Assembly: GCA_030674185.1 (NCBI GenBank)
Contig: JAPXFY010000013.1
Location: 51,239,067-51,303,066, forward strand
DNA from: Monoplex corrugatus
Lineage: Eukaryota; Mollusca; Gastropoda; Littorinimorpha; Ranellidae
Direction of reading: 5' to 3'
DNA length: 64,000 nt
A model generated the notes under the pieces. That model saw only the letters and a program-made list of their open reading frames with translations. It searched no databases and was not told the origin of the DNA. This document shows positions 53,881 through 64,000 of the stretch, in pieces. The translations under genes were made by a program, and so were the position numbers. Positions within the stretch are counted from its first letter, which is position 1. Every line of letters starts with the position of its first letter.

Positions 53881-54429
53881 ATAAAATCACCTCTTTTCAT
53901 AAATCATCACCACATTCATTGTCTTCATGAACTAAAGTTCCCAAAACGCTAAATAGCTGGGACGATGGTGTTCTTATGGCGGTTATATAATCAATATAAT
54001 TATGCTGCAACGAAGGTGGCTCTGGTAAGTAACACAATCAGCATAACCATGAAGACAATGCAGACTGTCAAATCCCAAAGAGAGCAAAAGAAGGGTTGTT
54101 TCAGAAAGAAAAAGTAAAAAGAAACTAGACAAGAACCCCCCCCCCCCCCACACACACACACATACACCTTTTACCCGACAGAAGAAACTGGTCTAAAAGC
54201 ACTAAGTCTAATAGTTTCATTCATTGTGGTTCCCCCCTCCCACCCCCCCCCCCCCCTCAGTTGTTGAAGCCCCATGCTCATAATGAAAGGGCTGTGGGGT
54301 CAACGCTTTTTATGCAGGGCTGGCTGATTCTTTTAAGAGAACCATGGATTGGAGATCCGATATCTCGACTTCAATCCCAGCCCTCACGCAACATTACAAA
54401 CTGATCTGTTTGCTGCCATCTTAACATTT

Positions 54430-54560
54430 CCATCATTCGGTGGTGTCAGCTTTGTGTTTAATACGTCCATCTCCCTCCTCCCCATTTCAAGACCTTACCA
54501 GCGCACAGGGTTTTGTGCAGGCTCAAGGAATCTGTCATATAACTGATGGCAGATTTGGGT
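54430..54560 (-). repeat. dispersed repeat B, inverted copy
   Basis: The minus strand reads CAGATTCCTTGAGCCTGCAC, AAAACCCTGTGCGCTGGTAA and AAGCTGACACCACCGAATG. It is very close to 63285-63400. Confidence 0.7.
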
Positions 54561-54739
54561 GGCGCGCATGTGGAATTGTCCGAGCGCAATGAATACCTCT
54601 TGAACAAACGCCAAACTCTTCTTATCAAGTGTTTTACTACATGGTTCTCTGAAACAATTGTCTGTTTCTCAATCCTAATCTTTTAAGTTGCACGAAAAAC
54701 CACAGAAAATTTTTACATCGTTAACATTCGTGAAGTCCA

Positions 54740-54898
54740 TGCTGCTTCTTCTTCTTCCTTCTTCTTCTTCGCAATTCTTCTTCTTCTTCGCATTCTTCTT
54801 CTTCTTTGCATTCTTCTTCTTCTTCTTCGCATTCTTCTTCTTCTTCGCATTCTTCTTCTTTTTCGCATTCTTCTTCTTCGCATTCTTCTTCTTGTTTA
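54740..54898 (+). repeat. CTT-rich 14-22 bp minisatellite
   Basis: CTTCTTCTTCTTCGCATT units, seven copies. The minus strand reads KKKNAK repeats, a by-product. Confidence 0.93.
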
Positions 54899-55011
54899 AA
54901 TTCACTATGCAGTTTCCATTTTATGCACTTCTAGTCTAAAAAACAACAGATAACAAAAGAAGGAAATGTCTGAGTTTTAACATCCAACATAGATTTCATC
55001 TCCTGTGTGCT

Positions 55012-55142
55012 CTCTCTCGCTCGCTCGCTCGCTCGCTCGCTCGCGCGCGCGCGCGCGCACGTACGTGCGTGTGTGCTGTGCTGTGCTGTGCTGTGCTGTG
55101 CTGTGCTGTGCTGTGCTGTGCTGTGCTGTGCTGTGCTGTGCT
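55012..55142 (+). repeat. TCGC, GC and GTGCT arrays
   Basis: Seven TCGC units, a GCGCGCGC alternating tract, then thirteen or so GCTGT pentamers (55076-55141). Confidence 0.97.
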
Positions 55143-56054
55143 GGTGAAAAGGAAATTACATTTTAATTAAGCGTACTCAAATTACAATACTCGTAATGGG
55201 GAAAAAAAAAAGATAAAATGAAACCTGCTGACATCTGGAAACAGATGGTCACGATTTTTAAAAACGAGTTCCCCCTGCGCTATCCCCCACATCTCCTGCT
55301 CCCCTCGTCTCCCTAAAACCCTAAACGCCCGTCTCATCCGGGTTCTACTACCATGCACCGCATATCAAACCTAGCCTTGGTTCAAATAATTTTCATCGTT
55401 GTTTATATTAGTTAACAAACTTATTCAGAAGATTTAATTACATATAGTAACGAAGAGCATTAAAACACAACTGCGCATATTCATCAGGTTTCATTACACA
55501 TAGAAACGAAGTGCAACATTCAGTGCTACCTGAAGCCTTGGTTTTGACAGTATTTGACGTAAGTTGGGGAGAGATGTTGCTCATACTGTAGGTAGACTCT
55601 CTTACTCTTAGTCCTGCTATCTATCTCTGCTCACACTAAGGTTTGAAATGGTTTGCTGAGGGCTAGGGGAAAGACTCGGTTGCCTTTGACGCGAAGTGTT
55701 TAACGGTACAACGCTGAAAAATAAAGGAGCTTCGGGCAATGACATTAACTGCCGTGATCGTGCCACTGTACTGGGTAATGTTAACATTACTGGACTGAAT
55801 AATGTCAATCGTAAGACTGATGATAATCAAATGGTTTTGTTGAATGACGATAATCAAATGGTTTTGTTGAGCGTTTAGTCGACGGCAAGAACTCATAACA
55901 TGGGGACTTAAAAGACCCCCTCCCTTTCCTCACCCTCTCACTATTTGTTTCCAATGGTCTGGATAGTTTCACATATTCAGTTTAGTTTGCTCAGTAAGAG
56001 CCAGCCTTATGGTGCTGGGATGATTACGTCTGCGCTACACTTAAAATACCACAT

Positions 56055-56158
56055 GTGTGTGTGCGCGTGCGTGCGTGCGTGCGTGCGTGCGTGTGTGTGT
56101 GTGCGTGCGTGCTGCGTGCGTGCGTGCATGCGTGCGTGCATGCTCGCGAGCTCGCGTG
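56055..56158 (+). repeat. GTGC-rich array
   Basis: GTGCGTGC units mixed with GTGT, ending CTCGCGAGCTCGCG, a short palindrome. Confidence 0.94.
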
Positions 56159-56619
56159 TGTGAAGTGTTTTAAAAGATGGCCTAAATTTGTTTTTATACG
56201 GAGGAGAGACAGATTAAACGTAAGAGTTAACGTTTCCAGAACAACCTAGCTTCACTCACTAGCATACCCGTCATTAACCAATCAGAAGTTTACCACGTGA
56301 GTCATCCCACTGACTGCTGACTGCATCGTATAATTTGGGTCGTGTCACTGGTCTACCTCAATCTGACGAGCAATTCCGTTCAGATAAACTTTATAACAGA
56401 AAAATATCAATGGTTTACTAAAAGCATCTTCCCATCAATGTGGACGTGAAACACAGACGGCAGCTGCAGACCCTATTATCCAACAATCAGCATCAGGGAC
56501 TGGAGGGGACAGGTGGTCATGAGCTGGACCAAAAATATGATCACTTAGTCGGCCTGTGGTCATCCTCGTCAATGTCGTTATGTGATGGCTGAATGAATGA
56601 CCATGCAGTCGATATAGCA

Positions 56620-57130
56620 AGAGTTCTCTACATCTTGATTAATGATGACCACAAGCGGTACGTTGGCATAGTTTCCACATCTTTCTGCTTAATGAAGACC
56701 ATAGCAGTACTAGTACAAGTTCGTCTACACTTTGATATGTACCACGCGGTACTGTAGTGGCAAGAGTTTGTCCACATCTTTCTGCTTAATGAATGACCCA
56801 CTAGCAGTACGATAGTAGCAAGAGTTCGTCTACATCTTTCTGATTAATGGATGACCCACAAGCAGTACGGTAGTGGCAAGAGTTTGTCTACATCCTGCTT
56901 AATGGATGACCCACTAGCAGTACGGTAGTGGCAAGAGTTTGTCCACATCTTTCTGCTTAATGAATGACCTACTAGCAATACGGTAGTGGCAAGAGTTTGA
57001 CGACATCATTCTGCTTATTGGATGACCCACTAGCAGTACGGTAGTGGCAAGAGTTTGTCCACATCCTGCTTAATGGATGACCCACTAGCAGTACGTAGGC
57101 AAGAGTTGTCCACATCTTGCTATGATGACC
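56620..57130 (+). repeat. 55-61 bp tandem repeat, about eight units
   Basis: Unit GTAGTGGCAAGAGTTTGTCC plus ACATCTTTCTGCTTAATG plus GATGACCCACTAGCAGTACG. Units decay toward 57130. Confidence 0.9.
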
Positions 57131-57259
57131 ATAGAGTCGTAATGCAGAGTTGTCCATATCTTCCCTATCTCTTTGACTCCCTCATCTACCCAAAACGTGC
57201 AAAACCTTCTTACAGGAAGCCAACAGAATCTACGGTAAAGCAATGGCAGGGTTAACCTT

Positions 57260-58190
57260 ACCAGCAATGAAACAGCAATGCTCTACAAACAAAACTGTAG
57301 TCTGAGCAGTGATGTAAATCTTGTGGTAGATACAAACGATCACCTCGTCCCTAACCTACTACCAATGATACAGCAATATTCTGTGAACGGTAATACCATC
57401 CGAACGGAGCAGCAAATCTCATTTTAGCTACAAACAATATCAAATTAGTACTCTGATTCAACGCAAATAAACCAGACATCAAAGACTGAAATCTTTGTAA
57501 ACTGACATGCATTCCATTTACACTGGTCAATCTAACAGACAAAATTCCATCTTTGATCTTTGGCAGGGTATACCACACCATACCACAGTAACTGATATCA
57601 CCTTTGGCAGTGTATGTCAGATGTCTCCGAAACATTCTTCCGAAAGCAGAGTTCATACATCACGAGAATCTATCGTCTTATCAGTCTCAGTGTAAAGTGC
57701 ATTTGGCACAGACAGCGTCTTCTGCATCCACAACTGTTAAGATAAAAATAAAACTGTGAACTACGTCATTATAACCAGCCGATACGTTTACTCACATTAG
57801 CAGTCAACCTAACATCTACATAATCCCAACCACGATATCAAAACTGTAATAACAGAAGAGATGAAAATAAAACGTACACTCCAATCACACTGGATCACAC
57901 GAAGACCTCCTGCAGAGTTCTACGAGACATGTAAGCACTTAGTTGTGCGCTGTGCTGAGCGGCAGGCGGATTCCTGCATATCAAGGCAATGGCAAACATA
58001 GCAGTTTTCTACACAAAACTCGTGGAGCCGAGCCAGAGTGATAGGTCACGAAGTTCTTTTATCTTCCTCCCTCGATCAGAAAGGGAGGTCTGACACCTGT
58101 TGAGAACTTTCGCTTGGCGCCATACCCTCGTGTACCGTTATTTGTTCAGGTCGCGCTCACTTTTCACTTGGAAGGATTACCGTCCTTGTT
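57260..58190. other. non-genic stretch
   Basis: No gene or clear repeat. 57900-58200 is less AT-rich and non-repetitive. Confidence 0.45.
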
Positions 58191-58199
58191 GATCACGAC

Positions 58200-58475
58200 A
58201 GGAGATCGGGCACGTGGACTATGAGAACAGTTAAATGCCTGATGACAGTAATTTCTCCTCCAAGCTACAAATAGACTATATGTCTATGAGAATAGAATAC
58301 CTGATGACAGTTATCTGTCTACTACATACAAATATACTATATAGCTATGCGATTAGTTAAATGCCCGATGACAAGTTAATTGTCCTACTAAATACAAATA
58401 AACTATATCTATGAGAAAGTTCAATCCCCAGTGACAGTTATTTGTCCAACTCAAGTACAAATACATTATATGCTT
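58200..58475 (+). repeat. about 62-bp tandem repeat, four units
   Basis: Unit with TATGTCTATGAGAATAG, TGCCTGATGACAGTTA and CTACTAAATACAAATA. The last unit is diverged. Confidence 0.85.
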
Positions 58476-58794
58476 TAGCTTACTGTTTTCTCAAGCTTTG
58501 CTCTATTGTTTCCTGATTATGCCTGGTATTTAATAGTTCTACAAAAAATGCAGAACCCTGACTGCAGGTACAAAAATTGAATTCTTATTCAACATCTGAA
58601 TTATCACTGTTTTACATCTATGCGTATTTAATTAACGTATTAAGTGCAAATTTTCCACCAAACAGCCTTTGTCAAGCGTACGCAAAAGACAAAACCTAAA
58701 CAAATCCACTACATTTAGTACAAAAACAATGTATCAGCTAATTCCCCTAATGTTTTGTTGAGTTGGACAAGGTAACTCCATTCCAAAGTCATCA

Positions 58795-59780
58795 TCATCA
58801 GGTGCCATGCCCATAACGTTCGCGATCATGGTCCTTCAAACGAATCTATATTTACTTGCTGCAAGTATATCTTCTATCCTTTCCATCCGCACCCACTCTG
58901 CAAAACTGTCTATATATTCTCCCTGGTCTACCTGGTGCTCTTTTCCCCCTAGCTTTCCTGTTGTGACGAGGTGCTCTAATTTCTCTTGACTCATAAAATA
59001 TCCCATACATGTTGTCTTTTCCTAATTGTTTTCATTAATGTTCTTTCCGTGTTAGCTTCTTTCAAGACCGTCTCGTTTGTTTCCTTTGCTGTCCATGGAA
59101 CTCTTAACATTCTTCTTAGAAGACACATTTCAGCTGCCTCAATCTTGTTCTGATTTTGCTTGTTGACTGTCCAGGTTTCGCATCCACACAATCGTATTGG
59201 TTCTATAACACTGGAACACTTTCTTAATGATGTCAGTTGATAGGCATTTGTTGGCAAGAATGCTTTTTATTTTCTTGAATGATGCTTTAGCATGGACAAT
59301 TCAGCTGGATATGTCTAATGTGCTTCTGCCGTCTGATGAGACGACTATTCCCAGATTATTAAGCTTATCAATTTGTCTCAATATTGAGCCATTTGCTGTT
59401 ATTTTACACGAGGGGATTTTTTTTACTAATTACCACACCTTAGTCTTCTTACTATAGAGACCATTTCTGCTTTCTATTCCTATTAAGTCATAAGATTGTG
59501 TATGCCATTTTCTTTTTCTGCGATTAAAACGCTTTTATCTGCATAACGAAGGTTGTTAACTTTTTCCTCCAGCATTTATCCAAGGGCCTTCTTCTAAGTT
59601 TCTCATGATGATTTTGCAGTAAAGTGAAAACAAATCTGGTGGTAGAACACATCCCTATCTACCCCCTCTTCTTATACTGTATATTGAAAAGAGCTTATAC
59701 CATTTTTTACACTCACAGCGGCTATTTGTTTCCGATACATATTCCTTATCTTTAGATCTTTCCCGTCAATATTGAGCTTT
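58795..59780 (-). mobile_element. non-LTR retrotransposon fragment, same family as 11.2-12.2 kb
   Basis: The minus strand reads [16 protein letters not shown], [31 protein letters not shown] and TAKETNETVLKEAN. It ends with GACCATGATCGCGAACG and a GAT-triplet tail near 58800, matching the tail at 12120-12180. Frameshifts and stops are present. It lies upstream of every Homer exon candidate except the one at 61.2 kb. Confidence 0.88.
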
Positions 59781-60264
59781 TCCATTTGGCTGATCAACGA
59801 GTCACTCCAGGTCAAAAGCCTGGAAATGATCAACTCAACTTATCTGTCTATGAGAATTTTCAGGATATATGTGGTAATTAACAGCTCATTTCCCTTCAAC
59901 AAATCCCCATTCCGAAGTACTGATCACTAAATAACATTAAGTGACTATCATTGATAGAGATGACTGCTGGTTTTCCACACCAACAGACAGTTAGCGAGAA
60001 CGGAAGCGAAATACAGTTTAACACATTACGCAGCTCTGGAGACTGTTTTATTTGTACAACTGACAGACTTGCCGGTCCAACACTGCCAGCTTTCCAGACA
60101 AGCAGTGGAGGTACTATTACAGAGTGGTACCAGCATATGGCTGGCAAAGCAACAGTACCCCCCTAAGTTTAGGATGACGAGTCTTAAAAAAAAAATTCAG
60201 GTGAGAAAACACGGTCTGACAACTCCTTGCTGTTCCACATCACCTGTGAGCCGAGGCCAGCGGT

Positions 60265-60690
60265 TTCCGCAGCCAGTTTCGTTCTTTCACTCCTTCACCT
60301 TACACATCACTTCCCATCGTTTTTGACTCGTTTACTGTATTCACCAGCTTTCCAAACTCTTTCACTCCTTATTCCTACCTATCAGCTTTTTTAAGTGTCA
60401 ACCCTTTCACTCCCTCACCCTATCCACCAGTTTCCTCTTTCAATCACTCACTCTACCCCTCACCTTACTAACCCTTTCACTCCCTCACCCTGTCCACCAG
60501 TTTCCTTATCCTTTCACTCCCACAACCTATTCACCAGCTTCCTAACTCTTTCGTTCCATCATCCTACCCGTCAGCTTCCACGACCTTTCGCTTCTTCGCC
60601 TTATCCTAGCAACTTCCACCCGGAAGCGAGGGAGTTACAGGGTCAGGACGCTGCACGAAGATGGCGGGTAAGGTGAGGTGTGAAAGGATT
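60265..60690. repeat. cluster of left-hand MITE arms
   Basis: About seven direct copies of (A)CCCTTTCACTCCCTCACC plus CTATCCACCAGTTTCC at 20-60 bp spacing, closing with GATGGCGGGTAAGGTGAGGT and GTGAAAGGATTA. It is a third MITE-derived array, in the opposite arm polarity to the one at 7886-8321. Confidence 0.7.
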
Positions 60691-61218
60691 ACATTGTACA
60701 GTCGGTCATTCCCACCTAAATCTGTCCCCCCGGACACAGACCTAAAACACAGTCTACTTTCCTTGTGTCTTAAGTCAACAGATTGCTAAAAAGAGGAGCC
60801 CTTTACTGCAAAGCTACTTTATACCCAAAGCACCCATTCGTGATGACTGTTTTATTCCAGCACGACCACATTCAGCTTCAAAATGTGTGTGAAAAGAGCA
60901 TGCTACCTGTCTGCAATACCTGTACTGTTTACTAAGTAAACTGCGAGAAAGGGGTAAGATCTATCCAGGGGGTTTGCTATCTTCCCTCTAAACCAAAGCT
61001 TGAAGGGGAAAAAAGCATTCTAGCATCCTGCGGTCATCTTCACCTTCCACCTTTTCTGAATCTCTTTGCTTACCTTCAGAAAACTGTCTCAACTGTTTCG
61101 GTGGTTCCCAACTAAGGCTGAAGGAGTTGGGGTGGGGGTGGGGTGAGAGTTGCTTAGTCAACAGGTAATACCTTTAAGTAAAAAATTGCAACAGAAACAG
61201 AAATTTTCTTGAAAATAC

Positions 61219-61223
61219 CCCAT
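61219..61223 (-). other. alternative minimal Met-Gly start-exon candidate for Homer
   Basis: The minus strand reads gacgATGGG|GTATTTTC. This is the short start (ATG-GG) and donor expected for a canonical Homer exon 1, and it would give MGEQPIF when joined to 22434. It lies next to a long CA/GT array and would imply a 38.8-kb intron. Such a short match occurs by chance. A second, weaker ATGGG|GTTCTA occurs near 47075. The true start exon may also lie outside the window. Confidence 0.12.
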
Positions 61224-61245
61224 CGTCTTCAAACCTCTTCGACAG

Positions 61246-61442
<197 letters not shown>

Positions 61443-61959
61443 GGGGACATCCTGTGACGATGTTACTGTAGGTCTCTGTTGGTAAACAGTGAAGGACCAC
61501 ATTCCATTGATGACCAGTCACTACAATCAGATCACAGAGGGAAGTCAGTGACCAATGTTGTTTCTCCAACCAAACTTCCAATTTAATCGATTACTTCATA
61601 TATATTAGCCTATAAACAGCAGCATATCATGATTACCTGACTTTGAAAAACTCAGCACAAAAGTTTTCTTATAAACTTTCAGAACTCTGAAACTCTACCC
61701 ACCACCCCACCCTTGGGTTTGTTTGTTTTTTTTTTTTTAATTTGCCCCAATTTTTTTTTACGACAGTCCCAGACCACACACACACACACAAAGTTTATAT
61801 CAGCACGAATGGTGGTTTGCTGGTCTGGAAGAGAGCGCACGGCTGAAATGCAAGTCACACTCACGGAAGATGTGGACAAACTCTGACCACTGTCATCATG
61901 TCAATGGGTCATCCAGTTACCCACTGCCGACACTGATGACGATGACCATTGGTAGGTTA

Positions 61960-62545
61960 ATTGAATTCCATCAAGAGTCAGCTGATCACTTCAATGTTAT
62001 TTCTGCTGATCACTTCAATGTTATTTCTGCTGATCACTTCAACATGACTACTGCTAATCACTTTAACCTTACTTCTGTTTCAACTTCTAAAAATCATGTC
62101 AACATTACTCCTGCTGATCACTTCAACGTTACCTCTGCTAATCATTTCCACATTACATCTGCTGATCAATATATTTCAGCTGATCACTTCAATATTACTT
62201 CTGCTGATCATTTTCAATAATATACTTCTGCTGATCACTTGTCGCTATGTCTTCTGATCACTTCAACGTTATTGCTTATCACTTCAATCTGATCACTTCA
62301 ACGTTATTGCTTATCACTTCAATATCACTACTGCTGATCACTTTAACGTTTTTTTTCTGTTTCAACGTTACTTCTAAAAACCATTTCAACATTACTTCTG
62401 TTCATCATTAGTTCTCTACTCACTTTAAAACAATATTTCTGCCGTTCACTACAACGCCACTGCTGATCAACATTGTTTCTTATTACTTCCATGACACTCC
62501 TTCTACTCACTTCAACGGTTACGTCTGCTGATCCGTTACAGCACG
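61960..62545 (+). repeat. 24-bp degenerate minisatellite
   Basis: Unit TCTGCTGATCACTTCAATGT plus TATT. In frame it reads (S)ADHFNVIS, an 8-aa repeat, over 61960-62220. It then loses phase and decays. Each unit has a TGATCA palindrome. Confidence 0.9.
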
Positions 62546-63239
62546 TAGGGGTTGGGTCACAGGGTCAGGGAATATCTGTGAAAAAGTTGCATAAACTGCA
62601 CTCGGTTTAGAGAAGCGTCCGTACCTATCTACCCCCCTCCCCACCACCCATTTCCAGCCCTTTTCCCTTTATTCATTCTTCTCGTCCCAGTACCATTCAA
62701 AGCTCGTGCTGGACTGGACACATGCATGCGCCAAATTCTGGTTAGTCCACACTGTGCACATAAGCTATGCCTACTGTTTAAAAAAAAAAAAATAGCAATG
62801 GCCTGATGGAGTAACTCCAAAAGAGGAGCTTGAGGGCAACATGGAGGACCGGTTGAATATATCTTTCATTCATACCGCCAGACTATTCTGTGAAGTGTGA
62901 TCACTCTTGAACGCGTAAGAAAAAAAAAAAAAAAAAAAAAAAAGGTTGAAAAAAATTACTAAAATAAAACCAACCGCATACACGAGAATTAACGAAGTTA
63001 AGCATGGTTTGCAATCAAAGGAATGGTAGTAGACACAAGACACATCAGCTCGGTCTAAAAGAGAACAAACTGGCTCCTGCCCTCCCATGGACAAGGAGAT
63101 GTAAATTACTCAGCAAGCACAAGCACGCAGTCTGCGTCTTCTGTGGCGGTCTGCGGCACGGCGTTCTCAGCGCTCTCGGAAAGATCCAGCAAATGAACAG
63201 CAAAGGACAGTGTCTGAAGTCTGGAGTTTGTTCCAGGAT

Positions 63240-63455
63240 TTATCGCACTGGAACAATGCCATATGCATTCCATCCCAATCTGCCAGTGCATACTCGCAGA
63301 CTCCCTGAGCCTGCACAAAACCCTATGCGCCGGCAAGGCCTTAAAATGGAGAGACAGCAGCGGGACTTATGAATCACTGACACCATTAGAATGATTACAG
63401 CATAAAGATGGGCAGCGAAAAAGTCAACTTTTAGGGGAAGGACCGAACTCACTGT
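63240..63455 (+). repeat. dispersed repeat B, joined to repeat A
   Basis: CAGACTCCCTGAGCCTGCAC, AAAACCCTATGCGCCGGCAA and TGACACCATTAGAATGATTA, then GCATAAAGATGGGCAGCG. Repeat A starts directly after it. Confidence 0.7.
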
Positions 63456-63945
63456 CACTGTCATTGTTATTTAAACCCAGCCGACTTCGTGGAGCCATAT
63501 CAGGGTTATAACCGCTTCAAAACATTCAAAACTTCATCAAGAAAAAAACAACAACAAAAGAAAAAAAAAAGAAAGTTAAGTACACATATCAATGCATTCA
63601 CGCACATAATCTAAGGATATGCCCCTGGCATTGACCACTCCGTCCAATTTATCGCACAGGGGATTAAAAAAAAACACCGCATATCTCACCTCCCTGGAGC
63701 CAAAAATGCACCTATTACATGTACCCAATTATCAATCTTAAGAAAAAAGTATGCAAGACTTTATCGAACACATTCAGGTGAATGGACCAGCAAGGCAGAA
63801 AATGATAGGAAAAAATGACAGAAGCAAAGGAATAAGGCAGAAACAGAGAGTGACAGAAAAGAGGAAATTTCTAGCACAGAATTTCCAGAAGGTGGGGATA
63901 CTATTATACTGAAAAAGCCCCCGTCATCCCCACGGGGGGAAGGGA
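63455..63945 (+). repeat. dispersed repeat A, best copy
   Basis: Runs from AAACCCAGCCGACTTCGTGG through GCCCCTGGCATTGACCACTC and CACATTCAGGTGAATGGACC to CTGAAAAAGCCCCCGTCATC and CCACGGGG. The end holds a CCCCCGT...ACGGGGG hairpin. It is about 490 bp with no coding frame. Confidence 0.75.
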
Positions 63946-64000
63946 CTTAACTCGAAAGAGATCTTGAGTCCACAGATTTATGAAAAGGATCAAACAGCCT

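Noticed and set aside
54675..54905. Lys/Asn-repeat protein
   Set aside because: Minus-strand reading of the CTT-rich minisatellite.

Overview
The window looks like nuclear DNA of an invertebrate animal, most likely a mollusc and perhaps a gastropod. The basis is a widely split, intron-rich gene, very long GT/CA and GA/CT arrays, many minisatellites, and dense tRNA-headed SINEs, non-LTR retrotransposon debris and palindromic TTAA-flanked MITEs. The species call is inference. There are no operons, prokaryotic genes or CRISPR arrays. Most open frames longer than 60 codons are by-products of simple repeats.

One real cellular gene was found: a Homer-family postsynaptic scaffold gene on the minus strand. 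Seven internal and terminal coding exons (22278-22434, 18602-18733, 15203-15367, 14504-14637, 13091-13247, 11009-11131, 10267-10347) and a last exon (8520-8717) join in perfect phase. They encode an N-terminal EVH1 domain, a Ser/Pro-rich linker, the conserved Homer central block and a C-terminal coiled coil, giving about 383 aa if the missing start is the usual Met-Gly. The exon carrying the start is uncertain. The best candidate lies 18.7 kb upstream (41111-41289) and would add about 59 residues through a GC-AG intron. A canonical ATGGG|GT site exists at 61219-61223.

Layout. 1-8.5 kb: region beyond the gene, with SINEs, dispersed repeats, a MITE, and a likely 3' UTR containing a MITE-derived minisatellite. 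8.5-22.4 kb: Homer exons, with introns carrying antisense retrotransposon fragments, MITEs and minisatellites at 16.1 and 19.5 kb. 22.4-41.1 kb: putative first intron, with paired CA/GT arrays, a nested LINE/SINE/MITE block, a LINE fragment with an internal 63-bp tandem expansion, an 82-bp perfect inverted repeat and a LINE RNase H remnant. 41.1-64 kb: putative upstream region with LINE endonuclease and RT pieces, a 31-bp minisatellite with a long open frame, more MITEs and SINEs, and further tandem arrays.

The strongest observations outside the gene are a TTAA-flanked MITE family that nests one palindrome in another and has seeded minisatellites, the 82-bp perfect inverted repeat, and a CAGAG-ended hAT-like MITE with a duplicated 6-bp flank.
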